The notes beneath the pieces were generated by a model. The model made no database searches and was not told where the DNA came from. It saw only the letters and a program-made list of their open reading frames with translations. The translations under genes and the position numbers were made by a program. Positions 1-5,560 of a DNA stretch of 6,082 bases are shown piece by piece (within the stretch, counting starts at the first letter, position 1; the number at the start of each line of letters is the position of its first letter). Location of the stretch: NCBI GenBank assembly GCA_002479245.1, contig DLMG01000081.1:9004-15085 (forward strand). The letters are read 5' to 3'. The DNA is from Verrucomicrobia subdivision 3 bacterium UBA7542 (GTDB lineage: Bacteria; Verrucomicrobiota; Verrucomicrobiia; Limisphaerales; UBA11358).

Positions 1-294
1 CGGCAGCAGGGCGAGCGTCTGGCACTCGGCTGTCTCATCGCCAACTGGCACCGCCTGCCGGACGGCACGTCGCCGCAACTCGGCGTCGTTACCAGCAAAC
101 GCATCGGCAACGCGGTCGCCCGCAGCCGCGCCCGGCGGTTGCTCCGCGAAAGTTTCCGGCTGCATCAATATGAATTGTCACAACCGGTTGAACTGGTGCT
201 GGTCGCGCGCAATTCGATTGCCGGACGCGATTTTGCCGGGGTCGAAAAGGATTTCCTGGCCGTGCTCCGTCGCGCGAGCTTGCTAAAGAACTAA
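1..294 (+). CDS. rnpA: Ribonuclease P protein component, 3' part (N-terminus off the window)
   Basis: This is the protein subunit of RNase P, which assists the catalytic RNA in removing 5' leaders from pre-tRNAs in the cytoplasm. The frame is open from base 1 and ends at TAA 292-294, giving 97 residues; about 15-25 N-terminal residues are probably missing. The family signature is plain: [20 protein letters not shown] followed by LLRES, at fragment residues 28-52. It holds the basic RNR-like helix that contacts RNase P RNA, with an RSRARR version here. The C-terminal half ([16 protein letters not shown], then a helix) fits the alpha-beta sandwich of the family. Only one base separates the stop from the yidD ATG, and rnpA-yidD-yidC-jag is the classical order, so cotranscription is very likely; rpmH is expected just upstream of the window. 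Confidence 0.95.
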   Translation, partial: RQQGERLALGCLIANWHRLPDGTSPQLGVVTSKRIGNAVARSRARRLLRESFRLHQYELSQPVELVLVARNSIAGRDFAGVEKDFLAVLRRASLLKN

Positions 295-295
295 A

Positions 296-670
296 ATGAG
301 AGAGGTCAGCCAAACTGGCGTAGCGGCTTTCGGCAGAAAGCTGCATCCTCTGATTTCTCAAAAGAAATCCGGCGGTCTGCCGACCGCCGCAACGATTTTG
401 ATTTTCGCCATCCGCGCGTATCGCTGGACGATTTCGCCGACGCAAACTTTATTATTCGGACCGACCGGCGGCTGCCGTTTCACGCCGACGTGCTCGCAAT
501 ATGCGATGGACGCGATCCGCGCGCAGGGCGCGATGGCGGGGGGGTGGCTGGCGGTGAAGCGGATTTGCCGTTGCCATCCATGGGGCCGCTGCGGGCATGA
601 TCCGGTGCCAATGGCGGAAGTAACAAGTGAGAAGGTCGAAGGCGGAATTATTTTGGAACACACGCACTGA
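296..670 (+). CDS. yidD: Membrane protein insertion efficiency factor YidD
   Basis: YidD is a small inner-membrane-associated protein that assists YidC/Sec-dependent insertion of membrane proteins. The 124 residues carry the full family core: a hydrophobic/amphipathic helix (about 32-42), RWTISPTQ (43-50), [11 protein letters not shown] (60-70) with its cysteines, a helix with AI and GG, then CHPWG (93-97) and DPVP (102-105). Family members are usually about 70-90 residues; this one has roughly 30 extra N-terminal residues and a short polar tail. The ATG lies one base after the rnpA stop, which supports the chosen start through coupled translation, although a later start near residue 35 would give a normal-length protein. 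A weak AAAGAA lies upstream but there is no real Shine-Dalgarno. The stop codon lies inside a perfect 10-bp tandem duplication. Confidence 0.95.
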   Translation: MREVSQTGVAAFGRKLHPLISQKKSGGLPTAATILIFAIRAYRWTISPTQTLLFGPTGGCRFTPTCSQYAMDAIRAQGAMAGGWLAVKRICRCHPWGRCGHDPVPMAEVTSEKVEGGIILEHTH

Positions 671-683
671 ATTGCACTGAATT
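664..683 (+). repeat. Perfect 10-bp tandem duplication across the yidD stop
   Basis: GCACTGAATT occurs twice head to tail (664-673 and 674-683). The first copy contains the yidD stop codon TGA (668-670). The second fills almost the whole 15-nt gap before the yidC ATG at 686. The duplication leaves no Shine-Dalgarno sequence in front of yidC. It is most simply a replication-slippage duplication; no function is evident. Confidence 0.8.
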
Positions 684-685
684 TC

Positions 686-2470
686 ATGGACCGCACCGGC
701 ATCATCGTTGTCACACTCTGCGTCATCCTGCTCGGTGTCTGGTTTGTCGAGCAGCAGAAGAATTACCTGCGTCCGCCGCTGCAGCAGGTGGCGAACACAA
801 ACACAACCACAACTGCCGCTGCGCAGACCGTCCCCGCAAATTCAAACGCCGTTTCGTCCCCGCCCAACGTGGTTTCGCTTCCGGTTTTCGACACCAACAC
901 GCCGGAAGAATTGCTGGTCATCACCAATGCCCGCGCCCGTTACACGTTCACTCCGCGCGGCGGCGGGTTGAAATCGGTGGAATTGCTGGATTATCCCGAA
1001 ACCGTCTCACCGCGCTGGAAAAAGAAAGTGGCGAAGGACGGCGTGGCCACGCTGAACCTGCGCGCGCCAGTCCCGGTGCTGGCGATTTTGGGCGATGCCA
1101 GCCTGGTCGGTGACGGCATTTTTACCTTGATCCATACCGCCGATGGCGTCCACGCGGAAAAATCCCTGACGAACGGCCTGCGGCTCGTGAAGGAATTCCA
1201 TCTCAGTTCAAATTACCTTGTGAATGCAAGCGTGCGGCTGGAAAACACCTCGGCCCAGCCGCTCATGCTGCCCGCGCAGGAATGGGTCATTGGCACCGCC
1301 ACGCCCATGGGTCCGGATGACACCAGCTACACCTTGAATGAGGGAGCGATGTGGTTTGACGGCACGGGCGTTAAGGACCAGTCGTTGGGATGGTTTTCCG
1401 GCTCGGGCTTTGGCTGCTTCCGCGGCGTGCCGCGTTCGGAATATCTGGCCGGCTCGAACAACGTGGTTTGGGCGGCGGCGCACAACCAATTTTTTGCGCT
1501 GATGGCGATGCCGAAGGAACCCGGGGCGCAAATCGTCGCGCGCCCGGTGAGCCTGCCGCTGTTCCCGAACGTCGAGCCAATACCGGGCGCCCCGGCGCCA
1601 CAAGGTATTCAGACTGCGCTCGCTTATCCGACGGCAACGCTCGCGGCGCATCAGGCAGTCGAACGGCAAATCGTCCTCTTCGCCGGACCAAAGGAATATC
1701 GCCTGTTGGCGCGCATCGGGGAAGCGTTTCAGAACCAGGCCGACCTGGTGATGAATTTTGGGAGGTTTTCGGGGTTTTTTGCCAAGGCGCTGTTGCTGGC
1801 GATGAATTGGCTGCACGATGTGACCCGGTTGGGGTACGGCGGGACGATTGTGTTGATCACCGTGCTCATCAAGGTGGTGTTCTGGCCGTTGACGGCGGCG
1901 AGTACGCGTTCGATGAAGCGGATGCAGGTGCTCGCGCCGGAAATGCAGGCGCTCAAGGAAAAATACAAGGACGACATGCAGAAGTTCACGCAAAAGCAGT
2001 GGGAGCTTTATCGCAAGCACAAGGTCAGCCCCATGAGCGGCTGCCTGCCGATGGCCATTCAAATGCCCGTGTTCTTCGGCTTTTTCACGATGATCCGGAG
2101 CGCCATTGAACTGCGCGGCGCGCGTTTTCTGTGGATCGCGGATTTGTCGAAACCGGACACCTTGTTCATGATTCCAGGAACTGCTTTTCCGTTCAACCTG
2201 CTTCCGTTGCTGATGGGCGGCGCGATGTTGTGGCAATCGCATCTGACCCCGCCATCCCCGGGCATGGACCCCACCCAGGCGAAAATCATGCGCTACATGC
2301 CGTTGATGTTTCTGGTGTTTCTTTACAGCTACTCCTCCGGCCTGGCATTATATTGGACGGTCAACAACGTGCTGACCATTGTGCAAACGAAGCTCACGAA
2401 AATGAATCAGGCTCCGGTTTCACCCGTCGTTGCTTCAGTATTGACGCCGGCGTCAAAAAAGAAGAAATAA
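686..2470 (+). CDS. yidC: Membrane protein insertase YidC
   Basis: YidC/Oxa1/Alb3 insertase puts membrane proteins into the inner membrane, alone or with SecYEG. The 594 residues have the long Gram-negative layout. A first membrane helix (about 5-22) is followed by a Thr/Ala/Asn/Pro-rich linker (about 35-65), a large beta-rich periplasmic domain (about 66-350), and the five-helix core. In the core, TM2 is about 382-403. The cytoplasmic helical hairpin (about 404-448) starts STRSMKRMQVLAPEMQALKE. The GCLP motif and TM3 are at about 452-475, TM4 at about 501-520, and TM5/TM6 at about 534-575 with SGLALYWTVNN. The groove arginine of TM2 (Arg366 in E. coli) is aligned by eye with Lys396 here, so the positive charge is kept. 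The protein ends in KKKK, as many YidC proteins end in a basic tail. The start follows yidD by 15 nt and has no Shine-Dalgarno sequence. Confidence 0.97.
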   Translation: MDRTGIIVVTLCVILLGVWFVEQQKNYLRPPLQQVANTNTTTTAAAQTVPANSNAVSSPPNVVSLPVFDTNTPEELLVITNARARYTFTPRGGGLKSVELLDYPETVSPRWKKKVAKDGVATLNLRAPVPVLAILGDASLVGDGIFTLIHTADGVHAEKSLTNGLRLVKEFHLSSNYLVNASVRLENTSAQPLMLPAQEWVIGTATPMGPDDTSYTLNEGAMWFDGTGVKDQSLGWFSGSGFGCFRGVPRSEYLAGSNNVVWAAAHNQFFALMAMPKEPGAQIVARPVSLPLFPNVEPIPGAPAPQGIQTALAYPTATLAAHQAVERQIVLFAGPKEYRLLARIGEAFQNQADLVMNFGRFSGFFAKALLLAMNWLHDVTRLGYGGTIVLITVLIKVVFWPLTAASTRSMKRMQVLAPEMQALKEKYKDDMQKFTQKQWELYRKHKVSPMSGCLPMAIQMPVFFGFFTMIRSAIELRGARFLWIADLSKPDTLFMIPGTAFPFNLLPLLMGGAMLWQSHLTPPSPGMDPTQAKIMRYMPLMFLVFLYSYSSGLALYWTVNNVLTIVQTKLTKMNQAPVSPVVASVLTPASKKKK

Positions 2471-2492
2471 GGCTGGACGAAACCATTTGCTT

Positions 2493-2520
2493 TCAACTCT
2501 CAACCTTCAACCCTCAACCA
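2493..2520 (+). repeat. Four tandem TCAACNN heptamers just before the jag start
   Basis: Four consecutive 7-nt units, TCAACTC (2493), TCAACCT (2500), TCAACCC (2507) and TCAACCA (2514), run without interruption and end four bases before the jag ATG (2525). The pyrimidine-rich tract occupies the place where a ribosome binding site would be, and no purine-rich Shine-Dalgarno is present. The periodicity is seen directly. Its function (translation signal, protein or RNA binding site, or mobile simple repeat) is unknown. I recall similar CAACTCTCAAC-type tracts upstream of genes in Verrucomicrobiota, but this is memory and not a search. Confidence 0.75.
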
Positions 2521-2524
2521 TCCC

Positions 2525-2974
2525 ATGCCCGCGCAACCGAAAGAAACCCTCGAAACAATTCTCACGTCCCTCGGCTTCCCCGCCACGGTCGAGGAACATA
2601 AACTGGAGGAGGGTGTTTTGCTCGACGTGAAGACGGACGATGCCGGCCGGCTCATCGGCCGTCAGGGTCAGACGCTTTCCGACCTGCAATACATCACCAA
2701 CCGGCTTCTCTTTCAGCAGGACGCCACCGCGCCCAAGGTGATGGTGGACGTGGGCGGCTACCGCGCCCAGGCGCGCGAGGCGCTGGTTAAAAAAGCCAAG
2801 GACGCCGCCGAAAAAGTCCGGCGCTGGGGCGACACGGTGGAACTGGAGCCGATGAGTGCGTTTGACCGCCGGGTGGTGCATCAGGCGCTCAAAGACGATC
2901 CCGACGTGGAAACCCACAGTGTTGAAGTGGACGGCACGGATAAAAAAGCCATCCTGCTCCGGCCAAGACACTGA
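2525..2974 (+). CDS. jag: KH-R3H single-stranded nucleic acid binding protein (Jag/KhpB/EloR family, short form)
   Basis: This is an RNA-binding protein of the Jag/KhpB (EloR) family, which in Firmicutes works with KhpA to influence cell elongation and division; its role in other phyla is little known. The 149 residues contain a KH domain (about 28-100) with GRLIGRQGQTL (41-51), where GRQG (45-48) is the RNA-gripping GxxG loop, followed by LQYITNRL. An R3H domain (about 105-147) follows, with MSAFDRRVVH holding Arg115 and His119 in the R-x3-H spacing. The N-terminal Jag-N domain of the longer Firmicute proteins is missing; the protein starts directly with a helix (ETLETILTSLGF) leading into the KH domain. 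Position after yidC is the classical one. The mnmE gene that often follows is absent here. The start is preceded by the TCAAC heptamer tract, not by a Shine-Dalgarno sequence. Confidence 0.93.
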   Translation: MPAQPKETLETILTSLGFPATVEEHKLEEGVLLDVKTDDAGRLIGRQGQTLSDLQYITNRLLFQQDATAPKVMVDVGGYRAQAREALVKKAKDAAEKVRRWGDTVELEPMSAFDRRVVHQALKDDPDVETHSVEVDGTDKKAILLRPRH

Positions 2975-3030
2975 CAACAGTTCTCCGGCGAAGGGGCGGG
3001 TGATGCGAACCCCTCGATTTCTCCCCTTTT

Positions 3031-3064
3031 CAAAAAAAAGCGCGGATCCACCACTGTCCGCGCT
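3031..3064 (-). terminator. Intrinsic terminator of the lipoprotein gene
   Basis: A perfect 8-bp GC-rich stem pairs 3039-3046 (AGCGCGGA) with 3057-3064 (TCCGCGCT) around a 10-nt loop. Read on the minus strand the hairpin is followed at once by a run of eight T (A run 3032-3039 on the plus strand, partly shared with the stem). It lies about 40 nt after the lipoprotein stop. On the plus strand no T tract follows the hairpin, so it is not a good terminator for the jag operon, for which no clear plus-strand terminator is visible. Confidence 0.8.
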
Positions 3065-3102
3065 CCAAATCATTTGGGGCCCCGTGTAACCTGTCCCTCC
3101 GG

Positions 3103-3480
3103 CTATTGGTCAACGATGTTCAGCTTATAAAGCGGCGAAATAGCGCTGCCGGGCTTGGGTGGCGTCCCGATGTTGTTGTACTTGTATTGGAACTTGAAGC
3201 GATAGTCCACGGAGTTGACCCCCGGCGGCACCGGCACGAAGCCCTCCCAACGATTTTTCACCATCGCCACGGGACGCAGAGGATACAGTTCGCCGTTGGC
3301 CACGACGAAAGGTTGAATGGTTTCCCAACGCAGCGACTGTTGCTGGGAATTAAAAGCGACTTCAACCGGATAAAGGTTGCTTGCATTGCGCGATTGTTGC
3401 AGCGGCGTCAGGCGCGTGAACGTCCCGGCGCAACCGGTCAGCAACAATACCGATAGAACTGGCAGAAATTTTTTCCACAT
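3103..3480 (-). CDS. Small putative lipoprotein of unknown function
   Basis: I do not recognise the family. The 125-residue protein begins with a typical lipoprotein signal peptide: MWKK, a hydrophobic stretch (5-14) and the lipobox LTGC with the acylated Cys at position 17. Residue +2 is Ala, so outer-membrane targeting by the Lol system would be expected. The mature part (18-125) has a polar, Gln/Asn-rich first third. It is followed by alternating hydrophobic/polar stretches with WEGFVPVPPGVNSVDYRFKF (78-97) and an SPLYKLNI end, suggesting a small beta-sandwich, perhaps Ig-like or a carbohydrate-binding-like fold; that fold is inference. It is transcribed alone, convergent with jag and divergent from the MFS gene, and has its own terminator. 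No Shine-Dalgarno sequence precedes the ATG. Confidence 0.85.
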   Translation of the reverse strand: MWKKFLPVLSVLLLTGCAGTFTRLTPLQQSRNASNLYPVEVAFNSQQQSLRWETIQPFVVANGELYPLRPVAMVKNRWEGFVPVPPGVNSVDYRFKFQYKYNNIGTPPKPGSAISPLYKLNIVDQ

Positions 3481-3506
3481 AATGGGGGAGCATTACACCA
3501 AGGCCG

Positions 3507-3523
3507 CCGGCTTGTAAAGCCGG
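3507..3523. promoter_or_regulatory. Inverted repeat in the divergent lipoprotein/MFS intergenic region
   Basis: CCGGCTT (3507-3513) and AAGCCGG (3517-3523) form a perfect 7-bp inverted repeat with a 3-nt centre. It sits in the only non-coding stretch (3481-3572, 92 nt) from which both divergent genes must be transcribed if each has its own promoter. It is not followed by T residues on either strand, so it is not a terminator. It could be an operator or an mRNA hairpin. No convincing -35/-10 pair could be assigned; TTGAAG (3534) and GATAAA (3555) are a weak, short-spaced candidate for the MFS gene. Confidence 0.4.
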
Positions 3524-3572
3524 ATTTCAACGCTTGAAGCAGGTTGTATTTTTAGATAAAAATCCCTCATTG

Positions 3573-4931
3573 ATGAATTCCTCAAAGCAAACCGGCCCGG
3601 CAACGAGTAATTATCGCTGGGTCATCTGCGCGCTCCTGTTTTTCTCCACCACCTTCAACTACATGGATCGGCAGGTGATCAGTTATTTGAAGGAGTTCTT
3701 CTGCACCCCGGCGGCGCAGGGAGGGTTTGGCTGGTCCAACACCGACTTCGCCTATTTGACTTCCTTTTTCACGGGAATCTACGCGGGCATGACGGTTCTG
3801 GTCGGATGGATCATCGATAAAATTGGAACCAAACTGGGACTGGCCCTGTCGCTCATTGTCTGGTCAGTTTGCGGGATTGCCAACGCCTTTGTCGGACGGT
3901 TGGTGATGATGCATGTCTTGGTGCGCAGCGCGTTCGGCTTCGGTGAAGCCGGCAATTTCCCCGCGTCCATCAAAACCGTCGCCGAATGGTTTCCCAAGCG
4001 GGAACGGGCCCTGGCCACGGGTATCTTCAACAGCGGTTCGAACTTTGGCGCCATGCTCGCCGCCCTCTTCGTTCCCTGGTGCATGGTCTATTTCGGCGAC
4101 CAGAAGGGCTGGAAGATGGCTTTCATTCTCACCGGCGCCTCGGGTTTTATCTGGCTGTTTTTCTGGTTCTGGCTCTATGAGACCCCGGCCAAACAGAAAC
4201 GGGTTTCCCAGGCTGAACTCAACTACATCCGCATTGACGACGAGCCCGCCAGCGAAACCAACGGCGACAAGGGGAAGGTTTCCTGGGGCCGGCTTTTTGG
4301 CTACCGGCAGACGTGGTCTTTCTTTTTTGGCAAGTTTTTGACCGACGGCGTCTGGTGGTTCTACCTGTTCTGGCTGCCGGATTATTTGATCAAACAATTC
4401 CACATGGCCAAAACCCAGGTCATCATGCCGACGTTCATTGTCTATGGCGTGGCCATCATCGGCAGCATTTACGGCGGCAGCATTCCCATGACCCTCATTA
4501 AAAAAGGCATGCCGGTTTACAAGGCGCGCATGACCGCCATGTTTATCATCGCCGTGTTCCCGCTGGCCGTGTTGACCACGCAATACTTTGGCAATGTTGA
4601 ACATTTTGGGCGTATGGCATCGGTGCTGGCGGTGGCCGTGATCTGCATCGGGGCCGCGGCGCATCAGGCCTGGTCCGCGAACCTCTTTACGACGGTTTCG
4701 GACATGTTTCCCAAGAAGACCGTGGCGTCGGTCACAGGCATCGGCACCATGGCGGGCGGCATCGGCGGCGTAATCATCCAGATGCTGGCGGGCAGACTTA
4801 CGGATGTTTTCAAACAAACCCCGCAAACCGCCTATCTCATTATGTTCATCATTTGCGCCTTGAGCTATCTGATAGCCTGGGGCGTTATGAAGGCGCTGGT
4901 ACCCAGACACAAACCGATCACCGATTTGTAA
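3573..4931 (+). CDS. MFS transporter, anion:cation symporter family (hexuronate-transporter-like)
   Basis: This is an inner-membrane secondary transporter of the major facilitator superfamily that would take up an organic anion, such as a hexuronate or other sugar acid, with protons or sodium. The 452 residues fit 12 membrane helices. Visible motifs are YRWVICALLFF (14-24), NYMDRQVISYLK (29-40), and DKIGTK (82-87) in the TM2-3 loop. The highly typical block runs from RSAFGFGEAGNFPASIKTV (118-136) to SNFGA (156-160). The second half has TDGVWWFYLFWLPDYL (257-272) and AHQAWSANLFTTVSDMFPKK (363-382) before a Gly-rich helix. The central loop (about 203-245) is long and charged. Family placement in ACS/ExuT is firm from these motifs; the substrate is not. 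ATG 3573 was chosen over an in-frame TTG at 3534, which would add 13 residues with no family resemblance. Neither start has a Shine-Dalgarno sequence. Confidence 0.9.
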   Translation: MNSSKQTGPATSNYRWVICALLFFSTTFNYMDRQVISYLKEFFCTPAAQGGFGWSNTDFAYLTSFFTGIYAGMTVLVGWIIDKIGTKLGLALSLIVWSVCGIANAFVGRLVMMHVLVRSAFGFGEAGNFPASIKTVAEWFPKRERALATGIFNSGSNFGAMLAALFVPWCMVYFGDQKGWKMAFILTGASGFIWLFFWFWLYETPAKQKRVSQAELNYIRIDDEPASETNGDKGKVSWGRLFGYRQTWSFFFGKFLTDGVWWFYLFWLPDYLIKQFHMAKTQVIMPTFIVYGVAIIGSIYGGSIPMTLIKKGMPVYKARMTAMFIIAVFPLAVLTTQYFGNVEHFGRMASVLAVAVICIGAAAHQAWSANLFTTVSDMFPKKTVASVTGIGTMAGGIGGVIIQMLAGRLTDVFKQTPQTAYLIMFIICALSYLIAWGVMKALVPRHKPITDL

Positions 4932-4952
4932 ACGCCTCGCCTTAAAAGTCAA

Positions 4953-4995
4953 AAAGCCCGTTGAGGTGGACACATCTCAATGGGCTTTGTTTTTT
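4953..4995 (+). terminator. Strong intrinsic terminator after the MFS gene, probably bidirectional
   Basis: Positions 4953-4965 (AAAGCCCGTTGAG) pair with 4976-4988 (CTCAATGGGCTTT) with one G-U pair. The stem can extend three pairs inward (4966-4968 with 4973-4975), leaving a 4-nt loop. A run of six T (4990-4995) follows on the plus strand, starting 21 nt after the MFS stop. On the minus strand the same stem is followed by TTTTTGACTTTT, so it may also block transcripts arriving from the other side. Confidence 0.9.
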
Positions 4996-5054
4996 CCACT
5001 GCGTCGAACTCTCGCTAAAAAGCAAAAGACAGCCCGCAGAATCTGTTTGTGTTT

Positions 5055-5082
5055 GGTGTCCCGGCTTCAGCCGGTTTCCACC
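5055..5082. repeat. GC-rich imperfect hairpin
   Basis: CCGGCT (5061-5066) pairs with AGCCGG (5069-5074). Outside it GGTG (5055-5058) pairs with CACC (5079-5082) across an asymmetric internal loop. No T tract follows, so it is not an intrinsic terminator. It may be a short dispersed palindrome or chance. Confidence 0.4.
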
Positions 5083-5226
5083 TTTGCTGGCTCCCGTCTT
5101 CGCTGAATTACGACGCGGCAAGTCGGCTATTGCAAATTTTGTTCCAGGCCTGCCAAAGGCGTTGCCTTGTGAAAACGTCCGTCTTGGAAATGTGGCTGGA
5201 TTCCCGCGGCAAATTCATTTTGGCGA

Positions 5227-5268
5227 CATGACAAACTTGTGTCCCATATGAGACAAAAGTTTGTAGCA
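5227..5268. repeat. Palindromic repeat, copy 1
   Basis: This is a 42-nt unit sharing 38 of 42 bases with copy 2, centred on CATATG with the core TGTCCCATATGAGACA. The inverted repeat spans 5231-5264 (34 bp), with two mismatches in the arms. One of them (C opposite A next to the centre) becomes a G-U pair in RNA read from the minus strand. The other is a G opposite A at 5239, which copy 2 does not have. Upstream similarity to copy 2 continues weakly to a TTCATT 12 nt before the unit. Confidence 0.85.
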
Positions 5269-5391
5269 TAGGCAAGCCCTTGAAAATGTGACGGGCAACA
5301 ACTGTTTTCCCAACTGCACCCGAATTTGCTGTTATTCCAGGGCCAATCCACGCTCTCCAAGTCCCTGCGAAGTATTCGTTCATTAATCAGG

Positions 5392-5433
5392 CATGACCAA
5401 CTTTTGTCCCATATGAGACAAAAGTTGGGAGCA
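5392..5433. repeat. Palindromic repeat, copy 2
   Basis: This is the second copy, in the same orientation and exactly 165 nt downstream of copy 1. The inverted repeat spans 5397-5428 (32 bp) with a single imperfect pair near the centre, C opposite A on the plus strand, giving a G-U pair in minus-strand RNA. Compared with copy 1 the pair at the arm base has changed from A-T to C-G (5398 with 5427), a compensatory change that keeps the palindrome intact. It is not followed by a T tract. Confidence 0.85.
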
Positions 5434-5517
5434 GTTGTAGCAGGGGACACCCTGGGTCTGGCCTCCGCTTTCACAAAGTTTCCGTCTTCGTCGCGCATTG
5501 CGGAATCCGCGGTTGAA

Positions 5518-5560
5518 CTTTGCGCCCTCTCGCGGCTTTGCGCCTTGGCGGCTTTGCGTT
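5518..5560 (+). repeat. Tandem imperfect CTTTGCG repeat units
   Basis: Three consecutive units begin with CTTTGCG: 5518-5535 (18 nt), 5536-5551 (16 nt) and a truncated unit 5552-5560. The first two end in a GCGG-type element. Two further TTTTGCG copies follow at 5679-5685 and 5689-5695 in the same orientation. The run is seen directly. Similar CGCAAAG-rich runs (reverse complement) occur, as far as I recall, between genes in many unrelated bacteria and produce spurious Arg/Lys-rich predicted proteins. Confidence 0.6.

Noticed and set aside
1390..2109. Plus-strand open frame of 239 codons inside yidC
   Set aside because: It is an out-of-frame shadow of yidC with an Arg/Gly/Ala-rich sequence and no domain.
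1208..2242. Long minus-strand open frame (344 codons) opposite yidC
   Set aside because: It is antisense to a well-supported yidC, is rich in Arg/His/Gln as expected for a GC-driven shadow frame, and has no recognisable domain.
2991..3030. Possible plus-strand terminator after jag (AGGGG with CCCCT)
   Set aside because: The stem is only about 5 bp with a large loop, and the following T run is interrupted; not convincing.
3065..3083. Overlapping short palindromes CCAAATCATTTGG and GGGGCCCC
   Set aside because: Too short, without T tract or promoter context; likely chance next to the lipoprotein terminator.
3534..3572. TTG start at 3534 giving a 465-residue transporter
   Set aside because: The extra 13 residues show no family resemblance, and the ATG at 3573 places YRWVICALLFF at the usual distance from the N-terminus.
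3864..4973. Long minus-strand open frame (369 codons) opposite the MFS gene
   Set aside because: It is antisense to a clear transporter and runs into the terminator; the His/Gly/Asp-rich composition is typical of a shadow frame.
5227..5433. Two repeats considered as a CRISPR remnant
   Set aside because: Only two copies, palindromic through the whole unit, a spacer of about 123 nt and no cas genes; this does not fit a CRISPR array.
5127..5498. Minus-strand 123-codon frame through the palindromic repeats
   Set aside because: Its only notable feature is the repeated peptide produced by the nucleotide palindromes. Composition (many Trp/Cys, no domain) and lack of a start signal do not support a gene, so it is kept only as a note on repeat phase.
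5500..5510. Short palindrome GCGGAATCCGC
   Set aside because: Eleven bases, single copy, no loop long enough for an RNA hairpin and no associated signal.
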